A stretch of DNA of 64,000 nt from Streptomyces buecherae (GCF_014295035.1 NZ_CP060404.1:4620501-4684500), one strand, 5' to 3'. Numbered from the stretch's first letter, positions 6,903 through 16,790 are shown. A program made the numbers and translations. Notes: a model not told the origin generated them from the letters alone.

Positions 6903-9305
6903 ATGGCGGGGCCTCTTACCCCTCATCAGCTAGACCTGTCCCCAACCCTGGCCGCTGCCGAGCTGACCGACGGCAACCGATTGATCGTCCTGGTGATCGC
7001 CGCCGTGGCGGTGGCGGCGCTGGCCGTCGCGGTCGTGCTCGTACGCCAAGTGCTCGCCGCCGGCGAGGGCACGGACAGCATGAAGGAGATCGCCGCCGCG
7101 GTGCAGGAGGGCGCGAATGCCTATCTGGCCCGGCAGTTGCGTACCCTCGCCGTTTTCGCGGCCGTCGTGTTCTTCCTGCTCATGCTGTTGCCGGCCGACA
7201 ACTGGTCGCAGCGTGGCGGTCGTTCGCTCTTTTTCTTGATCGGCGCCGGATTCTCGGCGGCGACCGGGTATATCGGCATGTGGCTCGCGGTTCGCAGTAA
7301 TGTGCGAGTTGCCGCTGCGGCACGTGCGGCAACGCCCGAGGAAGGTCAGCCGCGTAAAGACCTGACCGAGGTTTCGCACGCGGCCATGAAGATCGCTTTT
7401 CGTACCGGCGGCGTGGTCGGCATGTTCACCGTGGGGCTCGGCCTGTTGGGCGCGGCCTCCGTGGTGTTGGTGTACGCGGCCGACGCGCCGAAGGTGCTGG
7501 AGGGCTTCGGTCTGGGCGCCGCGCTCATCGCGATGTTCATGCGTGTGGGCGGCGGCATCTTCACCAAGGCCGCGGACGTCGGCGCCGACCTCGTGGGCAA
7601 GGTCGAACAGGGCATCCCCGAGGACGACCCCCGCAACGCCGCGACCATCGCGGACAACGTGGGGGACAACGTCGGCGACTGCGCCGGCATGGCGGCCGAC
7701 CTCTTCGAGTCGTACGCCGTGACCCTGGTGGCGGCGCTCATCCTCGGCAAGGTCGCCTTCGGCGACTCGGGCCTGGCGTTTCCGCTGATCGTTCCGGCCA
7801 TCGGGGTGGTCACCGCGATGATCGGGATCTTCGCGGTGGCGCCGCGCCGCACGGACCGTAGCGGCATGACGGCGATCAACCGGGGCTTCTTCATCTCGGC
7901 GGGGATCTCGCTGGTCCTGGTGGCCGCGGCGGTCTTCGCGTACCTGCCGTCCTCGTACGCCGACCTCGACGGCATCACGGACAAGGAGATCCTGGCGCAC
8001 GACGGTGACCCGCGGTTCCTCGCCCTGGTCGCCGTCGCGATCGGCATCGTGTTGGCCGCGCTGATCCAGCAGCTCACCGGGTACTTCACGGAGACCACCA
8101 GGCGGCCGGTGCGGGACGTGGGCAAGACCTCGCTGACCGGGCCCGCGACCGTCGTGCTCTCGGGCATCTCGCTCGGCCTGGAGTCGGCGGTCTACTCGGC
8201 GGCCCTGATCGGGCTGAGCGTGTACGGGGCGTTCCTGCTGGGCGGCACCTCGATCATGCTGGCGCTGTTCGCGGTGGCACTGGCCGGCACCGGCCTGCTC
8301 ACCACTGTCGGTGTCATCGTTGCCATGGACACCTTCGGACCGGTGTCGGACAACGCGCAGGGCATCGCCGAGATGTCCGGTGACGTCCGGGACGAGGGCG
8401 CGCAGGTGCTCACCGACCTGGACGCGGTGGGCAACACCACCAAGGCCATCACCAAGGGCATCGCGATCGCCACGGCGGTGCTGGCAGCGGCGGCGCTGTT
8501 CGGCTCGTACCGCGACGCGATCGCCGAGGCGGTCAACGACGTCAACGCGAACGTGGCCGGCGAGATGAACCTGAGCATGGACATCTCGCAGCCGAACAAC
8601 CTGGTGGGGCTCGTCTTCGGCGCGGCGGTCGTCTTCCTCTTCTCCGGCCTGGCGATCAACGCGGTGTCGCGATCGGCGGGCTCGGTGGTCTACGAGGTTC
8701 GCCGGCAGTTCCGGGAGAAGCCCGGGATCATGAACTACACCGAGAAGCCCGACTACGGGCGCGTCGTCGACATCTGCACCAAGGACGCGCTGCGCGAACT
8801 GGCCACACCCGGCCTGCTCGCGGTACTCGCCCCGATCGCCGTCGGGTTCTCGCTGGGCATCGGCGCGCTGGGGTCGTTCCTGGCCGGCGCGATCGGCGCC
8901 GGCACGCTGATGGCGGTCTTCCTCGCCAACTCCGGCGGCGCCTGGGACAACGCGAAGAAGCTGGTGGAGGACGGCCACCACGGCGGCAAGGGCAGTGAGG
9001 CGCACGCCGCGACGGTCATCGGCGACACGGTCGGCGACCCGTTCAAGGACACCGCGGGCCCGGCGATCAACCCGCTGCTGAAGGTGATGAACCTGGTGGC
9101 GCTGCTCATCGCGCCGGCGGTCGTGAAGTTCAGCTACGGCGACGACGCGAGCCCGGGCCTGCGGGCCGTCATCGCCGTACTGGCGATCCTGGCCATCGTC
9201 GGGGCGGTCTACCTCTCGAAGCGGCGCGGCATCGCGGTCGGTGACGAGGGGGAGCCCAGCGTCGACCGGAAGGCCCAGAACATCGATCCCGCGGTGGTTT
9301 CCTGA
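6903..9305 (+). CDS. hppA: Membrane-bound proton-translocating pyrophosphatase, K+-independent type
   Basis: An 800-residue polytopic protein with about 16 membrane segments that hydrolyses pyrophosphate and pumps protons across the cell membrane. The catalytic acidic motifs are present: DVGADLVGK near residue 225, followed by EDDPRNAATIADNVGDN, and later DNAQGIAEMSGD and a C-terminal DTVGDPFKDTAGPAINPL. Lys514 in GNTTKAITKG marks the K+-independent subfamily, where K+-dependent enzymes have Ala. The start has AAGGAGG at 6892-6898 with a four-base spacer. The gene stands alone, with a strong stem-loop terminator 42 bases after its stop. Two hairpins in the leader may regulate it. The first 70 residues include an N-terminal helix with a VAVAALAVAVVLV core. 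Confidence 0.97.
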   Translation: MAGPLTPHQLDLSPTLAAAELTDGNRLIVLVIAAVAVAALAVAVVLVRQVLAAGEGTDSMKEIAAAVQEGANAYLARQLRTLAVFAAVVFFLLMLLPADNWSQRGGRSLFFLIGAGFSAATGYIGMWLAVRSNVRVAAAARAATPEEGQPRKDLTEVSHAAMKIAFRTGGVVGMFTVGLGLLGAASVVLVYAADAPKVLEGFGLGAALIAMFMRVGGGIFTKAADVGADLVGKVEQGIPEDDPRNAATIADNVGDNVGDCAGMAADLFESYAVTLVAALILGKVAFGDSGLAFPLIVPAIGVVTAMIGIFAVAPRRTDRSGMTAINRGFFISAGISLVLVAAAVFAYLPSSYADLDGITDKEILAHDGDPRFLALVAVAIGIVLAALIQQLTGYFTETTRRPVRDVGKTSLTGPATVVLSGISLGLESAVYSAALIGLSVYGAFLLGGTSIMLALFAVALAGTGLLTTVGVIVAMDTFGPVSDNAQGIAEMSGDVRDEGAQVLTDLDAVGNTTKAITKGIAIATAVLAAAALFGSYRDAIAEAVNDVNANVAGEMNLSMDISQPNNLVGLVFGAAVVFLFSGLAINAVSRSAGSVVYEVRRQFREKPGIMNYTEKPDYGRVVDICTKDALRELATPGLLAVLAPIAVGFSLGIGALGSFLAGAIGAGTLMAVFLANSGGAWDNAKKLVEDGHHGGKGSEAHAATVIGDTVGDPFKDTAGPAINPLLKVMNLVALLIAPAVVKFSYGDDASPGLRAVIAVLAILAIVGAVYLSKRRGIAVGDEGEPSVDRKAQNIDPAVVS

Positions 9306-9346
9306 GCCATATCGAGCGCGACACCGCTGGTCAGGCCGCGCGCCTG

Positions 9347-9383
9347 GCGTACCGCCACCGCATGCCACGCGGTGGCGGTACGC
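9347..9383 (+). terminator. Stem-loop terminator of hppA
   Basis: Perfect 15-base arms (GCGTACCGCCACCGC and its complement) with a seven-base loop. No T-run follows, which is usual for Streptomyces terminators. Confidence 0.8.
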
Positions 9384-9590
9384 GTTGGGCCACCCTTACG
9401 CCGTCGGTGGCCGCGCGCGGCGGCCGTGTGTGGCGGGGCCAGCGGAGGGGATCGGCGGCGGGTGGTGCGGGGCGTGGCGCCACGGGCGCCGGGGGGTAAC
9501 GCGAGGGCGGGTGGCGTGCATTGGCGCGCCACCCGCCCGCCGCGTTTCGGTTGTGACGTCCCGTCGGGCTGTGTGATACGGATCGGTCGC

Positions 9591-9640
9591 GGCACGGCGC
9601 GGCACGGCGCGGCACGGCGCGGCACGGCGCGGCACGGCAC
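9591..9640. repeat. Five tandem copies of a 10-base unit
   Basis: GGCACGGCGC occurs four times exactly and a fifth time with one change (GGCACGGCAC). It is in the 520-base non-coding interval between hppA and the lipoprotein gene. Apart from the terminator and this array I see nothing else there except a less GC-rich stretch at 9724-9760 that may hold the next gene's promoter. Confidence 0.9.
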
Positions 9641-9826
9641 GGGGAGCGTGCGGGGTGTGGGGTGCGGGCGTGCGCGGGTGGTCGGTCGTCCGGATGGCGA
9701 GGTGAACGCCACGCCCAGTGCGGCGTAAATAGCCCCAATAGGGCATATAAGGGATGCTCAACTCGTAGCTCTCGCTCTGCGGGCGTGTAAGTTCCGGGGC
9801 CGAAGGCCATGGAAGGGACCAATCCG

Positions 9827-10435
9827 GTGAACAAGAAGCTTGTGGCGGCACTGTCCGGCGGTGCGGCACTCGTACTGGCGCTGACTGGCTGCGGCGGCGG
9901 TGACGGCGACGACGGCGACAAGAAGGTCGAGAGCTGGGCCGAGAAGGTCTGCGGCGGCATGCAGCCACAGCTGAAGAAGATCCGGGACGCCAACGCGGCC
10001 ATCCAGGGCGCCGCCGACGAGCCCGACTCCAAGAAGCTCCAGCAGACGGACTCCCAGGCGTTCCAGCAGATCTCCGACGCCTATCGGGCGCTGGGCAAGT
10101 CGGTCAAGGACGCGGGCGCGCCTCCGGTGGACGACGGCGAGAAGGCGCAGACCGAGGCGCTCAAGGACCTCAACGCCAGGTCGCGGGCGTACGAGGACCT
10201 CAAGACGGCCGTCGACAAGCTGGACACCAAGGACAAGTCGAAGTTCGCCAAGGGCCTCAACGGCATCGCCGAGGAACTCAACAAGCTGGGCAAGAACAGC
10301 GACGACGCGTTCAAGCGGCTCCAGGAGGGCGAGGTGGGCGAAGCGATGGCCAAGCAGAAGGGCTGCCAGCGACCCAGCGGCGGCGCGCCGGCCCCCTCGA
10401 TGGACGCCAACGCGCCGGCGGGCGCGAGTTCCTGA
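9827..10435 (+). CDS. Small secreted lipoprotein
   Basis: A 202-residue protein. Its lipoprotein signal has a VNKKL n-region, a hydrophobic core and the lipobox LTGC, so Cys22 would be lipidated. The mature part opens with a Gly/Asp-rich linker, then is largely alpha-helical and charged (many Lys, Asp and Gln, with heptad-like spacing around residues 50-180), and ends in a Pro/Ala/Ser tail. One further Cys pair is visible (VCGGMQ near the start and KGCQR near the end) and could form a disulfide. GTG 9827 has GGAAGGGA about nine bases upstream, which fits the signal peptide better than ATG 9809. The orthologous position in S. coelicolor also has a small secreted protein. Its function is unknown. 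Confidence 0.85.
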   Translation: MNKKLVAALSGGAALVLALTGCGGGDGDDGDKKVESWAEKVCGGMQPQLKKIRDANAAIQGAADEPDSKKLQQTDSQAFQQISDAYRALGKSVKDAGAPPVDDGEKAQTEALKDLNARSRAYEDLKTAVDKLDTKDKSKFAKGLNGIAEELNKLGKNSDDAFKRLQEGEVGEAMAKQKGCQRPSGGAPAPSMDANAPAGASS

Positions 10436-10767
10436 CGGGGCGTCGCCGCGCTCGCGGGGGTCCCGACCACCCGACTGGGCGAAGCTGACCAGAAGAGACC
10501 GACCAGACGAAGCCTCACCAGAGGGACGCGCGCGGGCGCTCGGACGAGTGGCGGTGCGCGAGCGCGCCGGCCAACCAGGCCGACCTGGTGATCCTCGGAG
10601 CCGTCCGACGGTCGCCGCGAGCGCGGGCGAGGGCCCCGTGCGTGCGGATTGACGGCCCGTACGAGCGCGGAACGAAGGCCGTACGGGCGGAACCGGGGCC
10701 CCGCGAGAGCGGCGGCACAACGGGCCCGGCGCCCCGCCACACCCGGCGCGGCGCCGGGCCTTCGCCG

Positions 10768-10791
10768 ATTGTCGGTGGTTGCCCCGACAAT
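10768..10791 (+). promoter_or_regulatory. Perfect inverted repeat just before the methyltransferase start
   Basis: ATTGTCGG-N8-CCGACAAT ends seven bases before GTG 10799 and would include the alternative start ATG 10790. A second palindrome (CCCGGCGC-G-GCGCCGGG, 10742-10758) lies just upstream. This could be an operator, or a hairpin that hides the ribosome site. Confidence 0.45.
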
Positions 10792-10798
10792 GGGGACC

Positions 10799-12463
10799 GT
10801 GAGTACGCACCAGTTGCCCCACGCCGATCCGCAGCGCGCCGAACGCCTTCGCGCGGCCCTGCTCGCCGCCGACTTCACCGCCGACGGCCTCCTCGACCTG
10901 CTGGGCGCCCCGGCGTACGCCGCGCTCGGGCGCAGCGAGACCGTGCCGGCGCTCCGCGCGACCGGTGGCGACAGCGGGCTGGAGACCCTGGTCCGGCTGT
11001 TCCTGTTGCAGCGCCCGGTCGCCTACGAGCGTGCCGCCGCCGTGCTCCCGGTCGAGGACTGCCTGGCCGACGGCTGGCTGGTGCCCGCCGGCACCGCCGA
11101 GGTGCCGGCCTCGGATGCCGGCGCGGGCGGGGGCGCGGGCGCGGCCGGTGGTGGCGCGGTGCGGGCGAGCGTGGACGTGCGGCCGTACGGCGGGCCGGGC
11201 GGGGAGGACTGGTGGATCGTCTCCGACCTCGGTTGCGCGGTGGGGGGCGCGGGCGGGATCGCCGTACGACCCGGGGCGCACGCCGCGTCGGACGCGCCGG
11301 CGGGAGCCGCCGGGGCGGTCGATGTGGGGCCGACCGACGAGGAGCAGCGCGCCGTGCCGCGGTCGCAGTTGGTGCTCGGCGTGGGCGGTGCCTCCACCAC
11401 GCTGGCCGGCATCACCGTCCGGGAGCCGGTCGGACGGGCCCTCGACCTGGGCACCGGGTCCGGGATTCAGGCGCTGCACGCCGCCCAGCACGCCAGCAGT
11501 GTGACCGTGACCGACCGCAATCCGCGGGCTTTGCGGTTCGCCCGGCTGACCCTCGCGCTGTCGGGGGCGGCTGCTCCGGAGGCCCGGGAGGGTTCGCTGT
11601 TCGAGCCGGTGCGGGGGGAGACGTTTGACCTGATCGTGTCCAACCCGCCCTTCGTGATCTCCCCCGGCGCGCGGTTCACGTACCGGGACGGCGGCATGGG
11701 CGGGGACGACCTGTGCCGGACGCTGGTGGAGGGTGCGGCCGAGCACCTGGCGGACGGCGGGTACTGCCAGTTGCTGGCGAACTGGCAGCACGTGCGGGGG
11801 GAGGACTGGCGGGACCGGGTCGCGGGCTGGGTGCCGCCGGGCTGCGACGCGTGGATCGTGCAGCGCGAGGTGCAGGACGTCGCGCAGTACGCGGAGCTGT
11901 GGCTGCGGGACGGCGGTGACCACCAGGGCGACCCGGCGGCGTACGCGAAGCGGTACGACGCCTGGCTGGACGAGTTCGCGGCGCGCCGCACGACGGCGGT
12001 CGGCTTCGGCTGGATCATCCTGCGCAAGTCCGGCGCCGCCAACCCGTCGGTGACGGTGGAGGAGTGGCCGCACCCAGTGGAACAGCCGCTGGGCGAGAGC
12101 GTGCGGGCGCACTTCGAGCGCCAGGACTTCCTGCGGGCCACGGACGACGCGGCCCTGCTGGCGGCCCGCTTCCGGCTCGCGCCCGAGGTGGTGCAGGAGC
12201 AGGTGGGGCTGCCGGGTGCGGAGGACCCGGAGCATGTGGTGCTGCGGCAGAACCGGGGCATGCGGCGCGCGACGAAGGTGGACACGGTCGGCGCCGGGTT
12301 CGCCGGGGTGTGTGACGGCTCGTTGAGTGCGGGGCGGATTCTGGACGCGATCGCCCAGTTGCTGGGCGAGGACCCGGTGCAGCTCCGGGATCGGACGCCG
12401 GAAGCCATCCGGCTGCTGGTCGAGCAGGGCTTCCTGGAGCCGGTCGGGAACGCGGAGGCGTAG
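10799..12463 (+). CDS. HemK/RlmG-like class I methyltransferase with extra N- and C-terminal domains
   Basis: A 554-residue protein. The N-terminal 180 residues form a helical domain common to actinobacterial members. The methyltransferase core follows: the SAM motif ALDLGTGSGIQALHAAQHA (about residues 215-235), an acidic motif at VTVTDRNPRAL, and the catalytic NPPF tetrapeptide in IVSNPPFVISP (about 280). The NPPY/NPPF motif is the amide- or base-nitrogen methylation signature of HemK, RlmG and RsmC. A C-terminal region of 180 residues includes VLRQNRGMRRATKVDTVGAG. The substrate is unknown; an rRNA base or a protein glutamine are the family precedents. The Gly/Ala-rich insert at about residues 100-125 is low complexity. 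GTG 10799 gives the usual STHQLPHADP start. An inverted repeat lies directly upstream. Confidence 0.88.
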   Translation: MSTHQLPHADPQRAERLRAALLAADFTADGLLDLLGAPAYAALGRSETVPALRATGGDSGLETLVRLFLLQRPVAYERAAAVLPVEDCLADGWLVPAGTAEVPASDAGAGGGAGAAGGGAVRASVDVRPYGGPGGEDWWIVSDLGCAVGGAGGIAVRPGAHAASDAPAGAAGAVDVGPTDEEQRAVPRSQLVLGVGGASTTLAGITVREPVGRALDLGTGSGIQALHAAQHASSVTVTDRNPRALRFARLTLALSGAAAPEAREGSLFEPVRGETFDLIVSNPPFVISPGARFTYRDGGMGGDDLCRTLVEGAAEHLADGGYCQLLANWQHVRGEDWRDRVAGWVPPGCDAWIVQREVQDVAQYAELWLRDGGDHQGDPAAYAKRYDAWLDEFAARRTTAVGFGWIILRKSGAANPSVTVEEWPHPVEQPLGESVRAHFERQDFLRATDDAALLAARFRLAPEVVQEQVGLPGAEDPEHVVLRQNRGMRRATKVDTVGAGFAGVCDGSLSAGRILDAIAQLLGEDPVQLRDRTPEAIRLLVEQGFLEPVGNAEA

Positions 12464-13057
12464 CGGCTGTCCGCCCCGCGCGGTGTGGGCGGGGGCGTCG
12501 CCCGGCGGAGCGGGTGGGGCGGAGAGAAGCACGGAGGGGGGCGGCCCGGGGCACGAGGGGCGTGCGGGGCGGTGTGCGGCGGGTGGTGAGCGAGGGGCGG
12601 GCGCCGGTCGCCGGGCGGGCGGCGCTGGGCGAGTGTCCCGGCGGCTACGGACAGTGATGGGTGGGGCGCGAGGGTGCGCTCGCCACATCTGTGCCATATC
12701 GGTGCCCTATCTGTGCGGGACGGGGTGCCTGTTAAAAGAGGTGCCGCTGTGCCGAGCCCGGCGCCGGCTGGGTGGCCCGGGTCCTGCCGCCCGTGCGCCG
12801 ACCGCCGGCCCGGTGGGCGCGCGCGTCGTCGTCGGCGGGGCCTCGCCGTCGGCGCTGTCATTTGCCGACGGGGTGTGGGTGTCTGGAGAGTGTGGGGCCG
12901 TTGTGCAGGGTGGGGTGTGCGGCGTGCGGTGGCTGGGTTCGGCTCGGGCTCGGCCGAAAATGAGCGGCGGGCGCGCGTGCCGGCCCGGCGGACAGCGATG
13001 TGAGGACGTTCACGTGGCGTTCGCCCGGAAGCCGCCCGTACGTGCCACCCTCCTCGC
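12464..13057 (+). other. Interval without a supported gene
   Basis: No reading frame on either strand looks protein-like. The stretch 12686-12745 is less GC-rich (ATCTGTGCCATATCGGTGCC and onwards) with short GTGCC/TGTGCC repeats, and may hold a promoter for the following small membrane-protein gene or topA. Confidence 0.4.
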
Positions 13058-13255
13058 ATGGAGAGTGGACCCGCGGCCTTCGCTGGCACGGCATTCGCGC
13101 TGTTCGGCGTCGCGCTGCTGCTGTGGACGGCGGTCCGGCTGCGGCAGCGCCAGCCGGTCCTGGACGGCTCGCACCCGACGGTCGCCGCGGTCCTCTCCAC
13201 CGTTCTCGGCACCGCCGCGTTGGTCGGCGGAATCTGGTGCCTGAGCTCCGTCTGA
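13058..13255 (+). CDS. Small two-helix membrane protein
   Basis: A 65-residue protein with two predicted transmembrane helices (about residues 8-27 and 40-62) separated by a basic loop RLRQRQPV. It starts at ATG 13058; a purine-rich ribosome site is not obvious. A small membrane-protein gene occupies the same place before topA in other Streptomyces, as I recall, which supports it being real. No functional motif is visible. Confidence 0.65.
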   Translation: MESGPAAFAGTAFALFGVALLLWTAVRLRQRQPVLDGSHPTVAAVLSTVLGTAALVGGIWCLSSV

Positions 13256-13518
13256 CCGGCTGACCGACCCGGTGGAGCGCCGGCCCGTGCGGCACGCGGC
13301 CCGGTTGTCGGGTTACCGTGACAGCGCCTAGGCGGTGCGCAGCAGGAGGAGTGGTTAGGCGACCATCGGCTTACCCTTCGAGTGGCGTTGCGGGCTTTTT
13401 CCGTTTGACACCGAGGCGGGAGGTACCGTCACACTCCGCAGCGTCACCGTATTGCCACCGCGAGCACCGTACGCGTGGTGGCCCAGCCACTGAGCGTCGA
13501 CCGGAGAGAAGAGCGAAG

Positions 13519-16416
13519 TTGTCCCCGACCAGCGAGACCGCGAAGGGCGGCCGACGACTCGTGATCGTCGAGTCGCCTGCCAAAGCGAAGACGATCAAGG
13601 GCTACCTCGGCCCTGGATACGTGGTCGAGGCGAGCGTCGGGCACATTCGCGACCTGCCGAACGGCGCTGCCGAGGTCCCCGCGAAGTACAAGGGCGAGCC
13701 GTGGGCGCGCCTCGGGGTGAACGTCGACGCCGAGTTCCAGCCCATCTATGTCGTCAACCACGACAAGAAGGACCAGGTCAAGAAGCTCAAGGAGCTGCTG
13801 GCCGAGTCGGACGAACTCTTCCTGGCCACCGATGAGGACCGCGAGGGCGAGGCCATCGCGTGGCACCTCCAGGAGGTCCTCAAGCCCAAGGTCCCGGTGC
13901 GCCGGATGGTCTTCCACGAGATCACCAAGGACGCCATCCGGGCCGCCGTGGCCAACCCGCGCGAGCTGAACCAGCGCCTGGTCGACGCCCAGGAGACCCG
14001 CCGTATCCTCGACCGGCTCTACGGGTACGAGGTCTCGCCGGTGCTGTGGAAGAAGGTCATGCCGCGGCTGTCGGCCGGCCGGGTGCAGTCGGTGGCGACG
14101 CGGCTGGTCGTGGAGCGGGAGCGGGAGCGCATCGCGTTCCGCTCCGCCGAGTACTGGGATCTGACCGGCACGTTCGCCACGGGCCGCACCGGTGACGCCA
14201 GCGACCCCGGGACCCTGGCCGCGCGGCTGGCCTCGGTGGAGGGCCGCCGGGTCGCGCAGGGCCGCGACTTCACCTCCGTCGGGCAGCTCAAGGACGGTTC
14301 GGCCGTCCTGCACCTGGACGAGGAGCAGGCCCGCGCGCTGGCGGCGGCGCTCACCGAGACCAACTTCGCGGTGCGCTCGGTCGAGTCGAAGCCGTACCGC
14401 CGCGCCCCGTACGCCCCGTTCCGCACCACGACGCTCCAGCAGGAGGCCAGCCGGAAGCTGGGCTTCGGCGCGAAGTCGACCATGCAGGTGGCCCAGAAGC
14501 TGTACGAGAACGGCTTCATCACCTATATGCGTACGGACTCCACCACGCTCTCGGACACCGCGATCACCGCGGCCCGGGCGCAGGTCACGCAGCTCTACGG
14601 GGCCAACTACCTGCCGGACAAGCCGCGCAGCTATGCCGGCAAGGTGAAGAACGCGCAGGAGGCGCACGAGGCGATCCGCCCCTCGGGCGACCGGTTCCGC
14701 ACGCCCGCGGAGACGGGGCTCACGGGCGACCAGTTCCGCCTGTACGAACTGATCTGGAAGCGGACCGTCGCCTCCCAGATGAAGGACGCGGTCGGCGACT
14801 CGGTGACCGTGCGCATCGGCGGCCAGGCCAGCGACGGCCGGGACGTGGAGTTCACGGCCTCGGGCAAGACGATCACCTTCCACGGCTTCATGAAGGCGTA
14901 CGTCGAGGGCGCCGACGACCCGAACGCCGAACTGGACGACCGCGAGCGCAGGCTGCCGCAGGTCGCCGAGGGCGACCGGCTGACCGCCGAGGAGATCTCG
15001 GTCGACGGCCACGCCACCAAGCCGCCGGCCCGCTACACCGAGGCGTCGCTGGTCAAGGAGTTGGAAGAGCGCGAGATCGGCCGCCCGTCGACGTACGCGT
15101 CGATCATCGGGACGATCCTGGACCGCGGCTACGTGTTCAAGAAGGGCACCGCGCTGGTGCCGTCCTTCCTGAGCTTCGCCGTGGTCGGGCTCCTTGAGAA
15201 GCACTTCGGCCGGCTGGTCGACTACGACTTCACGGCAAAGATGGAGGACGATCTCGACCGGATCGCCGCCGGTCAGGCCCAGGCCGTGCCGTGGTTGCGA
15301 CGCTTTTACTTCGGGATTGACCAGAGCGACCCGACGGCCGGCGACATCGCCGCCGCCCCCGCCGCGGGCGGGGCCGGCGACCACCTCGGCGGCCTGAAGG
15401 AACTGGTCACCGACCTCGGCGCGATCGACGCCCGCGAGGTGTCCTCGTTCCCGGTCGGCAACGGCATCGTGCTGCGGGTCGGCCGCTACGGCCCGTACGT
15501 CGAAAAGCCCTCGCCGACCGAGGGCGAGCCGGGACAGCGCGCGGACGTGCCCGACGAGCTGCCGCCGGACGAGCTGACCGTGGAGTACGCGGAGGAGCTG
15601 CTGGCCAAGCCGAGCGGTGACTTCGAACTCGGTACCGACCCGGACACCGGGCGACAGATTGTCGCCAAGGACGGTCGGTACGGACCGTATGTGACCGAGG
15701 TGCTGCCCGAGGGCACGCCGAAGACCGGCAAGAACGCGGTCAAGCCGCGCACGGCGTCGCTGTTCAAGTCGATGTCGCTGGACACGGTGACGCTGGAGGA
15801 CGCGCTCAAGCTGATGTCGCTGCCGCGCGTGGTGGGCGTCGATCCGCAGAGCGGCGAGGAGATCACCGCACAGAACGGCCGTTACGGGCCGTATCTGAAG
15901 AAGGGCACCGACTCGCGATCGATCGAGACCGAGGACCAGCTCTTCACGATCACGCTTGACGAGGCGCTGGCCATCTACGCCCAGCCCAAGCAGCGCGGCC
16001 GGGCCGCGGCGAAGCCGCCGCTCAAGGAGCTGGGCACCGACCCGGTGAGCGAGCGCCCGGTGGTGGTCAAGGACGGCCGGTTCGGCCCGTACGTCACCGA
16101 CGGCGAGACCAACGCCACGCTGCGCCGTGATGACGATGTCGAGACGATCACCCCCGAGCGCGGCTACGAGCTGCTCGCGGAGAAGCGCGCCAAGGGGCCG
16201 GTGAAGAAGAAGACGGCCAAGAAGGCACCGGCGAAGAAGTCCACCGCGAAGAAGGCGCCGGCGAAGACCGCGGCCAAGAAGACGACGGCGGCGAAGAAGA
16301 CCACCGCGAAGAAGACGGCGGCCAAGAAGACGACGGCGTCGGCGGCGAAGGCCGCCACGGCGCCGGCGAAGAAGGCCGCGACAGCGTCCAGGTCGACGGG
16401 CGACGCGTCGGAGTAG
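13519..16416 (+). CDS. topA: DNA topoisomerase I (type IA)
   Basis: A 965-residue type IA topoisomerase that relaxes negative supercoils. The Toprim domain opens with RRLVIVESPAKAKTIKGYLG, and the Mg2+-binding acidic group is in LATDEDREGEAIAWHL. The active-site tyrosine is Tyr336 in FITYMRTDSTTLSDTA. Four C-terminal repeat domains of about 70 residues follow; each carries a GRYGPYV/GRFGPYV motif, replacing the zinc fingers of the E. coli enzyme as is normal in Streptomyces. The last 80 residues are Lys/Ala-rich (repeats of AKKTTAKK), the processivity-promoting tail typical of this genus. TTG 13519 behind GAGAAGAG gives the familiar LSPTSETAKGG start. The Arg-rich frame upstream is not conserved. 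A strong stem-loop follows the stop. Confidence 0.97.
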   Translation: MSPTSETAKGGRRLVIVESPAKAKTIKGYLGPGYVVEASVGHIRDLPNGAAEVPAKYKGEPWARLGVNVDAEFQPIYVVNHDKKDQVKKLKELLAESDELFLATDEDREGEAIAWHLQEVLKPKVPVRRMVFHEITKDAIRAAVANPRELNQRLVDAQETRRILDRLYGYEVSPVLWKKVMPRLSAGRVQSVATRLVVERERERIAFRSAEYWDLTGTFATGRTGDASDPGTLAARLASVEGRRVAQGRDFTSVGQLKDGSAVLHLDEEQARALAAALTETNFAVRSVESKPYRRAPYAPFRTTTLQQEASRKLGFGAKSTMQVAQKLYENGFITYMRTDSTTLSDTAITAARAQVTQLYGANYLPDKPRSYAGKVKNAQEAHEAIRPSGDRFRTPAETGLTGDQFRLYELIWKRTVASQMKDAVGDSVTVRIGGQASDGRDVEFTASGKTITFHGFMKAYVEGADDPNAELDDRERRLPQVAEGDRLTAEEISVDGHATKPPARYTEASLVKELEEREIGRPSTYASIIGTILDRGYVFKKGTALVPSFLSFAVVGLLEKHFGRLVDYDFTAKMEDDLDRIAAGQAQAVPWLRRFYFGIDQSDPTAGDIAAAPAAGGAGDHLGGLKELVTDLGAIDAREVSSFPVGNGIVLRVGRYGPYVEKPSPTEGEPGQRADVPDELPPDELTVEYAEELLAKPSGDFELGTDPDTGRQIVAKDGRYGPYVTEVLPEGTPKTGKNAVKPRTASLFKSMSLDTVTLEDALKLMSLPRVVGVDPQSGEEITAQNGRYGPYLKKGTDSRSIETEDQLFTITLDEALAIYAQPKQRGRAAAKPPLKELGTDPVSERPVVVKDGRFGPYVTDGETNATLRRDDDVETITPERGYELLAEKRAKGPVKKKTAKKAPAKKSTAKKAPAKTAAKKTTAAKKTTAKKTAAKKTTASAAKAATAPAKKAATASRSTGDASE

Positions 16417-16441
16417 CGCACGCGGGTACGTACGGCGGTCG

Positions 16442-16473
16442 ACGGGCCGCGCCGCTCCGCCGGCGCGGCCCGT
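16442..16473 (+). terminator. Stem-loop terminator of topA
   Basis: Perfect 13-base arms (ACGGGCCGCGCCG and complement) with a six-base loop, 25 bases after the topA stop. The remaining 317 bases to the next gene contain no supported feature, apart from a possible -10 (TAGGCT, about 16780) so close to ATG 16791 that the mRNA could be leaderless. Confidence 0.8.
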
Positions 16474-16790
16474 TTCCGTGCCCCAGGACCGCGAGGCCGC
16501 GCTGGGGGCGTACGCCCCGCGCGTTCGGTGGGAGCCGCGCCCGCCCGCGGGGAGGTGGCGCGAGGGGCGCGGGGGCGCGGTGGCCGGATCGCGTGGTCCG
16601 TAGCCGAGTTCGGACGGGCGGTCACGGCGGATTCCGTGGCGCGCGATGGGCTCACGCGCCCCCTGAGCGACCCCCTCCGGTGCTGGTTCGCCCCGCTGTG
16701 ACCGACTCGTCCGGGCGTATGCCGTGGTGCGCCCGTCCACATGTTCGGGCTCGGGCACGGCAATTCGTGTGACCCGGATAGGCTGGCGGG

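Noticed and set aside
6930..9368. Minus-strand 812-codon frame opposite hppA
   Set aside because: Composition is Arg/His/Asp/Glu-rich without any domain. It mirrors the codon periodicity of hppA.
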